Part shown: positions 27,081 to 35,500 of the stretch, one piece after another | Layout: every line of letters begins with the position of its first letter | How positions within the stretch are numbered: position 1 is the stretch's first letter | DNA from: Flavivirga jejuensis | GTDB taxonomy: Bacteria > Bacteroidota > Bacteroidia > Flavobacteriales > Flavobacteriaceae | Length of the DNA: 64,000 bases | Direction of reading: 5' to 3' | Assembly (NCBI RefSeq): GCF_030540765.1 | Contig: NZ_JAUOEL010000001.1 | Span: forward strand, 992,001-1,056,000 | Position numbers and translations under genes: made by a program | Notes under the pieces: model-generated | What the model saw: only the letters and a program-made list of their open reading frames with translations | What the model was told of the DNA's origin: nothing | The model's database searches: none

Positions 27081-28112
27081 CTATTGCACTACTATTTTCT
27101 TTGCTAAACTTTTACCTTCAGATTCCAATTTTAATAAGTAAATACCTTTGCTAAAATTAGAAACGTTTATTTTATTATCACTTGGTTCAATTTTACTATA
27201 AATACTTTTACCTAGAAGGTCAAATATTTCAATTGAATTTATTTTTAAATCTTTTGATTGTATTGTTATATAGTCTTTAGCTGGGTTTGGATATATTTTG
27301 AAATTTGAAGTTGAAATATCATTTAGAGATAATGTTGATGTCTCATAAAGCTCTATATTGTCATAAAACACTTCATCATCACTATCAACAGTGTTTGGAG
27401 ATTTAATATAAATAACAATAAAAGAACCTGATGGCGTAAATTCCAATGAACTTTTAGTAAAATTATCCGTTGTTGCATTTGATTTACTTGAGTTAAAGTC
27501 ATTTGTGATCTCTAAAAAAGCATCAACAGTAGAACTAGAGCTAGTAAGACCAACTTCATCAGCAATTTCGGTATTTAAAATATATACTTCTGAAGGGTGG
27601 TCAGCTAACTCAGAACGAGACTCAAGTAATAAAGTATAACTAACACCTGCCGTAACTGGTACATACTGATATAAACGACGACAAGCTTCATTTATTTTTA
27701 ATCCTCTCGTTGGTACACCCATGGTAGGACCAGCACTATAATCAAAATTACCATCGGAAGAAGAACCAGGTATCTCACTATTGTCACCGCAATTAGTAGC
27801 AAGCCAGGTATCTAAATCACCATTGTTCCATAATGCTCTATAAGGGCTTGGACTAGTATTATTAGTGGTCTTAGCATCTGCATCATAAACGACTGTACTG
27901 GGTGGTGACATATCAAAAGCATCGGCATTATCTGAATCATTTCTATTCCATCCATTAGCGTCAGCATCATCCTGAGTAATAGTAAACAAATCACCCGTAC
28001 CATTTAATACAAGGTTAGTTTGACTCCATCCGTAATTAAAACACAAACAGCATACCAATAGGGTGTAAAATGTGTAAGAATTTTGTTTTGCAATAAGTAA
28101 TTTTGTTTTCAT
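27081..28112 (-). CDS. T9SS-secreted protein with alginate-locus binding-like domain
   Basis: This 343-residue secreted protein has a signal peptide (about 1-30, FNYGWSQ) and a C-terminal type IX secretion sorting domain (about 270-343: FKIYPNPAKDYITIQSKDLKINSIEIFDLLGKSIYS...SKGIYLLKLESEGKSLAKKIVVQ). The middle (about 35-255) resembles the C-terminal region of the PKD lipoprotein at 10044-11351: WNNGDLDTWLATN, TRGLKINEACRRLYQYVPVTAGVSYTLLLESR and SPNTVDSDDEVFYDNIELYE. No catalytic residues are recognisable. It carries the alginate operator at its promoter (28175-28241), which ties it to alginate use. I infer a released or surface-attached alginate-binding protein. Confidence 0.82.
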   Translation of the reverse strand: MKTKLLIAKQNSYTFYTLLVCCLCFNYGWSQTNLVLNGTGDLFTITQDDADANGWNRNDSDNADAFDMSPPSTVVYDADAKTTNNTSPSPYRALWNNGDLDTWLATNCGDNSEIPGSSSDGNFDYSAGPTMGVPTRGLKINEACRRLYQYVPVTAGVSYTLLLESRSELADHPSEVYILNTEIADEVGLTSSSSTVDAFLEITNDFNSSKSNATTDNFTKSSLEFTPSGSFIVIYIKSPNTVDSDDEVFYDNIELYETSTLSLNDISTSNFKIYPNPAKDYITIQSKDLKINSIEIFDLLGKSIYSKIEPSDNKINVSNFSKGIYLLKLESEGKSLAKKIVVQ

Positions 28113-28174
28113 AATTTAAAGTTTAATAGTTTGTAAAAATTTTCCCTCAATTATTTAAGTTAAGAAGTGGTTTT

Positions 28175-28204
28175 TTGGTTTTCCAATCTGGTTAACCAGT
28201 TTAG
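28175..28204. promoter_or_regulatory. Alginate operator at the T9SS-protein promoter
   Basis: Read on the minus strand it is CTGGTTAACCAG, then ATTGG, then a degenerate CCAA half-site. It combines the core palindrome seen at gntR with the GATTGG extension seen at the susC and PL17 promoters. It lies just downstream of the predicted start of transcription. Confidence 0.72.
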
Positions 28205-28209
28205 TTTTT

Positions 28210-28241
28210 CGAATATATACATATTTATCTATCTAATCAAA
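28210..28241 (-). promoter_or_regulatory. Promoter of the T9SS-protein / PL6 operon
   Basis: On the minus strand, TTTG (28241-28238) and TATATTCG (28217-28210, one mismatch to TAnnTTTG) are 20 nt apart. The transcript would have a leader of about 90 nt and may continue through the TIM-barrel, PL6, heparinase-fold and M23-like genes. Confidence 0.6.
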
Positions 28242-28371
28242 TATTTTAACAAAAAATGCAAAATATTAACAATGAAGTATTTATATAATTACGAATGTTT
28301 TGGAAATGCAACTAATATTTGAAGGAAGTTCCTGAAGTTAATCCGTTGTAAATCAGGTTGTTGAAAAATAA

Positions 28372-28403
28372 AAAACCTCCAACCAAAAAAGGTTGAAGGT
28401 TTT
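28372..28403 (-). terminator. Terminator of the glycan/inositol locus
   Basis: A 13-bp stem with one mismatch (AAAACCTCCAACC at 28372-28384 with 28391-28403) and a 6-nt A loop is followed on the minus strand by a T-rich tail. It lies 200 bp after the fucP-like stop codon and separates the two loci. Confidence 0.75.
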
Positions 28404-28603
28404 ACATGTAAAACTTATACAAATTATTATTTAAAACGAACTATAAATAATTTGAATTATATTTTGTTCTAATAAGATAGAAAATTTAATAATAGTTTTA
28501 GTTCTGATTTTATTTTATATTGAAATATGACTAGTGAACTAAACAAATTATATGGGTTATTTTGAGTTATAAATTGGTATTATTACTCAAAAGATGTTAA
28601 AAA

Positions 28604-29902
28604 TTAGGCCATGTATTTTTTATATACATTTCTACCATAAAAAGCAATAAACAAAAAGCAAACTAATGGTAATATAAAAGAAAAGTTAACCTCGGATATT
28701 CCAACAATTTTTATATCATCTACATCATTTCCACCTGCATCAATAATCATACCTTGGAGTTTAGGCATTAAAGCGCCTCCTACGATGGCCATTACTAACC
28801 CCGCTGCACCAATTTTAGATTCCTCTTCATTTAATCCATTTAAAGCTATACCATATATAGTTGGGAACATGAGTGACATACTAAATGAAACTCCTACTAA
28901 ACAATAAAGTCCAAATTGACCTTCAATAAACATCGTTCCCAGGGTAAATATCATTGATAAAATGGCAAAATACATTAATAATTTGCCTGGACTAAAAAAG
29001 CGTAACATGTAAGTTCCTATAGCTCTTCCAACCATAAACAATAAGAATGCCGCAAATTGATAGTTCGCTGCAACATCACTAGTAATATCTATAGCTTCTG
29101 CATACTGATAAATGTATGTCCAGCACATAATTTGTCCACCAACATAGCAAATCTGCGATATAACACCCATAACATACTTTTTGTTTTCACCCAAAGATTT
29201 AAATGTGTCTCCAATACTAGGAATGTTACCGTCGCCTTTTGCCTGAGGCATTTTATTTATTAAAATTAATACAAATACAGATAAAATAACCAAGCCTAAA
29301 ATAACATACGGATTACGAATTACCATTAAGTCTGAAGTTCTTATCAATGCCTTTTTTGCTTCAACCAAAGAACTAAAATTCTCAATGTCGTCTGATTGTA
29401 ACCTTTTAAGAACAAATTGTTGGGCAACTAATAAGCCTAAAATTAACCCAACAGGGTTAAAAGCTTGTGCTAGATTTAAACGTTGTGTTGCTGTTTCGGG
29501 CGAGCCCATTGCTAACACATAAGGATTTGCCGTAGTTTCTAAAAAAGCTAATCCAAAGGTTAAAATATACAATGCCAGACAAAAAAACCAGAATTTCTCT
29601 GTAATGGCTGCAGGATAAAATAAAAGGGCTCCACCTGCAAATAGTGCCAGTCCGATTAGAATACCTACTTTATATGAATATTTACGAACAAAAAGAGCTG
29701 CTGGTAATGCCATACAAAAATAGCCTCCATAAAAAGCCATTTGTACCCAAGCTGCTTGTGAATTAGATAATTCTAAAACTTTTTTAAAGGCTTGTACCAT
29801 AGGATCTGTTACCGCATTGGCAAAACCCCACAATGCAAATAAAGATGTTAATAGGATAAAAGGTAATAATACTTTTTTGGATACAATAACTGGTTTACTC
29901 AT
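28604..29902 (-). CDS. FucP-like sugar:proton symporter (FHS family)
   Basis: This inner-membrane major facilitator of 432 residues has about 12 membrane segments and matches the fucose-glucose-galactose:H+ symporter branch: LFALWGFANAVTDPMVQAFKKVLELSNSQAAWVQMAFYGGYFCMALPAALFVRKYSYK, then GLAFLETTANPYVLAMGSPETATQRLNLAQAFNPVGLILG. L-fucose is a plausible substrate because two GH29 alpha-L-fucosidases are encoded in the same locus, but other monosaccharides cannot be excluded. It is the last gene of the MIOX-symporter-FucP segment, 20 bp after the symporter gene. Confidence 0.85.
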   Translation of the reverse strand: MSKPVIVSKKVLLPFILLTSLFALWGFANAVTDPMVQAFKKVLELSNSQAAWVQMAFYGGYFCMALPAALFVRKYSYKVGILIGLALFAGGALLFYPAAITEKFWFFCLALYILTFGLAFLETTANPYVLAMGSPETATQRLNLAQAFNPVGLILGLLVAQQFVLKRLQSDDIENFSSLVEAKKALIRTSDLMVIRNPYVILGLVILSVFVLILINKMPQAKGDGNIPSIGDTFKSLGENKKYVMGVISQICYVGGQIMCWTYIYQYAEAIDITSDVAANYQFAAFLLFMVGRAIGTYMLRFFSPGKLLMYFAILSMIFTLGTMFIEGQFGLYCLVGVSFSMSLMFPTIYGIALNGLNEEESKIGAAGLVMAIVGGALMPKLQGMIIDAGGNDVDDIKIVGISEVNFSFILPLVCFLFIAFYGRNVYKKYMA

Positions 29903-29922
29903 CTTTTAAATTGTTTTGTTGA

Positions 29923-31500
29923 TTAATTCCTGCCCAATAACACATATATAGTTATAGTTATAAGACATAAAAAAATAGACATTTGTTTAGTGTACTTCCA
30001 CTCTTTCATATCTACGATTTGTAAATCTTCTTGTTTAAAGTCTTCATTTGGTGGATAAAAATAGGAGACTCCAAACATTACAGCCAAATTTAATAAAAAT
30101 TCTATCCCCCATATATGTACAAAATGAACATTTACCTTAAAAACAAAGGTTGTTAGAATATAAAATGCTAATCCCACGAATAATGCGACTTTAGCGCCCA
30201 TTGCCGATATTTTACTAAGAAAAAAGCCAGCTATCATTATAGATGCAATGGGGATAAAGAAAATACCGTTTAATTGTTGTAATAATTGATATAAACCATC
30301 TGGAGCGCTTGCTACCATTGGTGCTACGAGAATTGCAAAAACTGCTAAAACCGCAGAAGTTCCCTTTCCAACTTTAACTAATTTTTTATCGCTGCATGAT
30401 TTCCCAAAATGTCTTTTATAAACATCTATGCTAAAAATAGTTGCGGCACTATTTAAAACACTATTAAAAGTACTTAATACGGCTCCCATAACAATTGCAG
30501 CAAATATGCCCACTAAACCTACAGGTAAAACTTTTTTAATAAGCTCTGGATATATCATATCTTGATTATCGTAAAGAGAATCACCATAGTAGTAAAACCC
30601 AATAACGCCTGGTAAAATTATTATGATAGGAACTAATATTTTTAAAACACCAGTAAATAATAATCCTTTTTGGGCTTCTACTAGATTTTTAGCACCTAAG
30701 GCACGTTGAATAATAGTTTGGTTCATACTCCAAAAATAGAGCTGGTTTATAATTAAACCCGTAAAAAGAACTCCAAAAGGTAGTACGGAGTCTTTAGCAC
30801 CTATAACATTAAACTTTTCTGGGCTGTGTGCATATACTTTGCTTAATCCAGTAAGAGGATTGCCATCACCTATGCTTACAAGTGCTATTAAAGGAATGGC
30901 AAGTCCTCCTATTAAGAGCCCATATCCATTAATAGTATCAGATACAGCTACTGCTTTTAATCCCCCAAATATGGCATAAACAGAGCCCAAAATTCCAATG
31001 GCTATAACAGTAATCCATAGACCTTCTTTTTTTGATATGTCTAAAACTTCTGAGATATTGAAAATACTCTCAATATTAATAGCTCCCGTATAAAGCACAA
31101 TAGGCAATAAGGTTACTATAAACGAAATCATTAAAAACAAAGCCACTAAAGTTCTTGTGGTACTATCAAAACGTTTTTCTAAATATTGAGGTATGGTAGT
31201 AAGTCCCATTTTTAAATATTTAGGAACAAAATAAATAGCAGCAACAACCAAAGCTAAAGCAGATGTGACTTCCCAAGCTATGATAATAAATCCGTTTTTA
31301 TACGAAGACCCATTCATACCAATTAAGTGTTCGGTAGAAATGTTAGTAAGTAGCATAGAGCCAGCAATTACAACGCCTGTTAAACTTCTTCCGCCAAGAA
31401 AATAACCATCTTTCGAATCTAGTTTTTCTTTTCTTAATTTATACCAGGAATAAAAAGCAACAAAAGCCGTAAAGGCAATAAAAGAAATAACAGTATACAT
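29923..31500 (-). CDS. Sodium/solute symporter (SGLT-like), candidate myo-inositol importer
   Basis: This inner-membrane protein of 525 residues belongs to the solute:sodium symporter family. It has about 14 hydrophobic segments and family motifs: YFLGGRSLTGVVIAGSMLLTNISTEHLIGMNG near the N-terminus, GGLKAVAVSDTINGYGLLIGG, and NQTIIQRALGAKNLVEAQKGLLF, which resembles bacterial SGLT-type sugar symporters. Animal SLC5 relatives include myo-inositol carriers. Because the gene immediately upstream encodes MIOX, myo-inositol is the best guess for its cargo. The MIOX gene ends 99 bp upstream. A 22-bp palindrome lies in that gap. Confidence 0.85.
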   Translation of the reverse strand: MYTVISFIAFTAFVAFYSWYKLRKEKLDSKDGYFLGGRSLTGVVIAGSMLLTNISTEHLIGMNGSSYKNGFIIIAWEVTSALALVVAAIYFVPKYLKMGLTTIPQYLEKRFDSTTRTLVALFLMISFIVTLLPIVLYTGAINIESIFNISEVLDISKKEGLWITVIAIGILGSVYAIFGGLKAVAVSDTINGYGLLIGGLAIPLIALVSIGDGNPLTGLSKVYAHSPEKFNVIGAKDSVLPFGVLFTGLIINQLYFWSMNQTIIQRALGAKNLVEAQKGLLFTGVLKILVPIIIILPGVIGFYYYGDSLYDNQDMIYPELIKKVLPVGLVGIFAAIVMGAVLSTFNSVLNSAATIFSIDVYKRHFGKSCSDKKLVKVGKGTSAVLAVFAILVAPMVASAPDGLYQLLQQLNGIFFIPIASIMIAGFFLSKISAMGAKVALFVGLAFYILTTFVFKVNVHFVHIWGIEFLLNLAVMFGVSYFYPPNEDFKQEDLQIVDMKEWKYTKQMSIFLCLITITIYVLLGRN

Positions 31501-31548
31501 TATGGTTGGTTCGTTTAGTTTAGTTAGTGTGAAAGCAAAAAAATGCCT

Positions 31549-31570
31549 TATGTAATGATATCATTACATA
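31549..31570. promoter_or_regulatory. 22-bp perfect palindrome between MIOX and symporter genes
   Basis: TATGTAATGAT at 31549-31559 is followed immediately by its exact reverse complement at 31560-31570. It sits 49 bp before the symporter start and 29 bp after the MIOX stop. A symmetrical site without a loop suggests an operator for a dimeric regulator. Because seven T follow a few bases later on the minus strand, a weak terminator or attenuator is also possible. Confidence 0.5.
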
Positions 31571-31599
31571 TTCAAAAAAAATATGTGCTATGTTTTAAT

Positions 31600-32478
31600 T
31601 TAGAAATTCAATTTTTCTGGAAAAAATTTAGCTACTAATTCTTTATAGTAAGGAAGTAATGCCTTGGCATCTGGAGGTACTGGTGCTTTTGAATATAAGT
31701 CGTAAGGATTAAATTTTTTGACCCATTCAAACATCTCAATATCCTTTTCATTCATTAAATGGGTATAATCATTTTCGCGATGTTGAGAATAAAATGAATG
31801 ATAGCGTATTATATACAGGGCAGGATCGGGTAAAAAGTCTTTAAATATTTGATATAAATATTCATCGTGACCCCAGCTCATTTTTACGTTATCCAATCCG
31901 CAGTTTGGTTTGTAAATCCCGTATTTAGTATTAAATCTTTCATCTGTATAATCTGGGTTTTCTTTGAAAAACTCTGAATACACAATCTTATCTGAAAACG
32001 CACAGCCAACAGGAAATGTATCTCCTACTACGGCCCATTGAGGTTCTCCAAACAAACATAAAATTTTACCTAAATCATGTATAAAGCCAGTGATCACAAA
32101 CCAATCTGGATGGCCATCTGCTCTAATCGCTTCTGAAGTTTGTAATAAGTGCTGTAATTGGTCTAAATCTATATCTGGGTCGCTATCATCAACTAGAGTA
32201 TTTAAGAAATCTACTGCTTCCCAAATAGACATCTCCTTTTTGTCAAACTTCAGGTATTCTTCTTCTTTGGAACATACAAAATCATAAGTTTGATAGGTGT
32301 GGTTTAATCTGTAAAATTCCTTAACGGTATCTAAACGTTCGGAATCTATATAATTACGAAATGCTTCTTTCTCTTTTTTTGTTTCAGAAGCATCTGGATA
32401 TCTTACTAATAAATCATCTTCCCAATCATCAACACTTTCCATAGGGTTGTCAGAATTAATATTCAATGGCTTTTTCAT
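31600..32478 (-). CDS. Inositol oxygenase (MIOX)
   Basis: This cytoplasmic di-iron oxygenase converts myo-inositol and O2 to D-glucuronate. With the start at 32478 it has 292 residues, close to the animal enzyme (about 285). Expected iron and substrate ligands are present: the His of [12 protein letters not shown], His-Asp of GFIHDLGK, His of [11 protein letters not shown], His of [11 protein letters not shown] and Asp of [19 protein letters not shown] is another family signature. An upstream extension of the frame to 32577 adds a hydrophobic stretch that MIOX does not have and would run through the 21-bp-spaced repeats, so I reject it. The enzyme feeds glucuronate into uronate catabolism. 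It is encoded beside the candidate inositol symporter and the HTCS. Confidence 0.93.
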   Translation of the reverse strand: MKKPLNINSDNPMESVDDWEDDLLVRYPDASETKKEKEAFRNYIDSERLDTVKEFYRLNHTYQTYDFVCSKEEEYLKFDKKEMSIWEAVDFLNTLVDDSDPDIDLDQLQHLLQTSEAIRADGHPDWFVITGFIHDLGKILCLFGEPQWAVVGDTFPVGCAFSDKIVYSEFFKENPDYTDERFNTKYGIYKPNCGLDNVKMSWGHDEYLYQIFKDFLPDPALYIIRYHSFYSQHRENDYTHLMNEKDIEMFEWVKKFNPYDLYSKAPVPPDAKALLPYYKELVAKFFPEKLNF

Positions 32479-32542
32479 ATACTTAAAATTATAATAATTA
32501 AATAAGGAAACAACTAAATTATAATTTAAGGGATATATCAAA

Positions 32543-32573
32543 ATGGACAAATACACCAAAATTATGGACAAAT
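32543..32573 (-). promoter_or_regulatory. 21-bp-spaced direct repeat upstream of MIOX (candidate HTCS site)
   Basis: On the minus strand ATTTGTCCAT occurs twice (32573-32564 and 32552-32543), start to start 21 bp, with TTTTGG in the spacer. It ends 64 bp before the MIOX start codon. Matching repeats precede the susC gene (58849-58819) and the DUF1080 gene (58955-58985). Two-turn direct repeats suit the paired AraC-type domains of HTCS regulators. Confidence 0.7.
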
Positions 32574-32597
32574 TCAATATGAAAAATAGTATTTATA

Positions 32598-35500
32598 CTA
32601 TTTGATTAGCTTACTAGGAGGGAAGCCAAACTGTTTTTTAAAGCATCTACTAAAATATAAAGGGTCGTTAAAACCTATTAAATCAGTGACTTCTGATACA
32701 TTATACTTTTTTGTTTTTAGAAGTTGAGCTGATTTTTTTAATCTTATTGTTCTAATAAATTCATTAGGAGATAAATCGGTTAGTTCTTTAATTTTTCGAT
32801 ATAATTTGGAAGAACTCACCCCTAGTTCTTTACATAGAAAGGAGGTAGTTAAATCAACTTTATTTAGATTAGTTTCAATTAAATCTAATGCTTTTTTCAT
32901 TAATTCTTCATCTATAGGTGAATGGGTTAATAAACCTATCTCACTTTCAACTTCGTTAGAAAATGTAGCCTTTAACTCTAATCTTGTTTTAATGATATTA
33001 GCAATCATAGCTTCAAGCAGTGATGGGTCGAAAGGTTTTACCAAATAACCATCTGCGCCAACGTTAAAGCCTTTCACTTTATCTTCACTTTCAGAAAGTG
33101 CAGTTAATAAAACTACTGGGATATGGCTTATAAATTCGTCGTTTTTCAACTCAGAACAAAATTCAAGCCCGTCCATAACAGGCATCATCACATCTGCTAC
33201 ACACAAAATAGGTTTAACCTGTCGGCAGACTTGAAGTCCTTTTTTACCATTATCGGCCTCGTAAACTTTGTAATAATCAGATAAATAATCTATCAAATAT
33301 TTTCTAAGTTCTATATTATCTTCAACAACTAGTATCTTTTCTTTAATTTGAGTATTATTAATAATTTTTTTGTTTGGGATATTTGGTATAATTTCTGTTT
33401 CTGTTTCATTTGTAACAAATTCAAAAACTTCTTCTTCGCTATAGTATTTACGGTTTATAGGGATTTCTACAATAAAGACACTACCTTTATTACGTTTACT
33501 CTGTACTTTTATAGTGCCTTTATGAAGTTTTACTAAAGATTTTACTAGCGACAATCCAATTCCAGAACCTGTATTGTTTTCTTTACTGTTTGTGGCTTGA
33601 TAGAATCTTGTGAAAATCTTTTCTTGACTTTTTGACGGAATACCAATACCATCATCGCTTACTTCAATTATTAAGGAGTCTTTCTTTTCTTCCTTTAGTC
33701 TTACAAATAAATCTACATGACCATATTTATTGGTGAATTTTATAGCATTTGATAATAGATTGTATAATATTTTATCGTATTTGTCTCTGTCTACCCAACC
33801 AAAAAGCGTATCATTTTCAGTATTAAAGTTGAGTTGAATGTGTTTATTAAATGCTAATTCTTTAAAAGAATCAAATGTGTTCTGAGTATATAAAAGTATA
33901 TCGGTTTTTGAAACTTTAAGTTTTAATTCTCCTGTTTGTGCTTTTCTAAAGTCCAGTACCTGGTTTACTAAATTTAATAGTCTACTGGCGTTTTGATGAA
34001 TGAGGTTGTACCTGCTTTTTTGGTAATCGGTACCATTAGTTTTAGATTCTTCCAGCAATTGTTTTGCTGGGCCTAAAATAAGTGTTAATGGTGTTCTTAA
34101 TTCGTGCGAAATATTGGTGAAAAAGCGAAGTTTTTCATTATTTAATTTAACATCCCGCTCTCTATTTACTTTTTCTGTAACGAGTTCTTGCTTTAATCGT
34201 ATTCTATTTCTAATATCTCTTCTGATAAAATAAAGTATTATAAACGTAGATAATAGAAATATAAGAAGGGCTTGATATGTTAGCCAAAAAGGAGGTTCAA
34301 TTTTTATTTTATATGAAACAACATCACTCCAATGCCCATCACTATTACTAGATTTTATATTAAAAATATAATCTCCAGGAAACAGGTTTGTATATTGAAC
34401 AGTTCTAGAGTTACTATTGGCAAGTATCCAGTCTTTATCGAAACCTTCCAGCATGTATTCAAACTTATTTAGTTTTTCGTTTGCATAAGAAGGGGTTGAA
34501 AATTGTAATGAAAAATTTCTGTTTTTATAATTAAGCTGAATGTCTTTTAATACGTTTAAATCTTTTTCTAATGGGACTTGATTATTAACTTTATTACCAG
34601 GAAACACCTCTTTATTCTGAACCTTGAATTCTGTAATTGCAGGTAAAGGTGACCATTTATTTTCGTTAATAGTGTATGGTGAAAAATAAATAATACCATT
34701 TTTACCACCTAAATAAATATTGGAGTTATCAAAATTATAAAACCCGCTTGAGCTAAATACATCCAATCTATTACCACTATTTACATGATATATATTAAAA
34801 TCCTTAAGGCTTGTTTTTAATCTTGCTACACTGTTATTATTTATATTTAGCCACAAATCTCCATTGGAATCTGTAACCATATCTGTAATCCATTTACCAG
34901 CAATTTCCTTTGGTTCTTTTACTGGTTCAAACGAATCTTTATAACTATTATAGGTGCTTAAGCCAGTACGTGTCGCTGCCCAGATTCCCCCGTATTTACC
35001 TAATATAATATCACTTACATTATCATGTGGAAGCCCTATCTGCCCGGTGAGATTATTATTATATGATTTGATTTCGCCAGTTTTAATAGCATATTTTACA
35101 ACACCACTTTCAGTAGCAAACCAAACGTTTTTATAGGAATCTACTTCAATGGCATTTATTTCAAAACCAGGAAGCAAGGTGCCTAATGATTTATTTAATG
35201 TTAAGTTTTTTGTGTTTAAAACGACCACACCCTCACCAAAAGACCCCAACATAAGGGTGTCTTTTTCTATTTTCTTAAAAGCAAATACCGGCGATTGTTC
35301 AAAACCTACATCTATTACTTTTGATGTGTTTTTTCCATAATTATAAACCAATATTTTTCCGTTCCAGAGCCCACAATAGAAAATGTCTCCATCATCAGAA
35401 TAAATACTTGCTATATCTTTTTGATTGTTATACAAGGGAACAAAATTGGCGTCTTTTGAAATAAAAAGACCGTTATGTCTTGTCGCAACAATAATTCTAT

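Larger units (their letters stand above)
28113..28603. other. Boundary between alginate locus and the glycan/inositol locus
   Basis: No gene is seen. From low to high coordinate it holds the leader, operator and promoter of the T9SS gene (28113-28241), about 130 bp without recognisable signals, a strong hairpin terminator of the left-going 30-kb gene group (28372-28403), and a small 8-bp inverted repeat right after the fucP-like stop (28560-28567 with 28585-28592). Confidence 0.6.

Noticed and set aside
32479-32577. Upstream extension of the MIOX frame by 33 codons
   Set aside because: It adds a hydrophobic stretch foreign to MIOX and would place the 21-bp-spaced regulatory repeat inside the coding region. 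The start at 32478 gives the normal family length.
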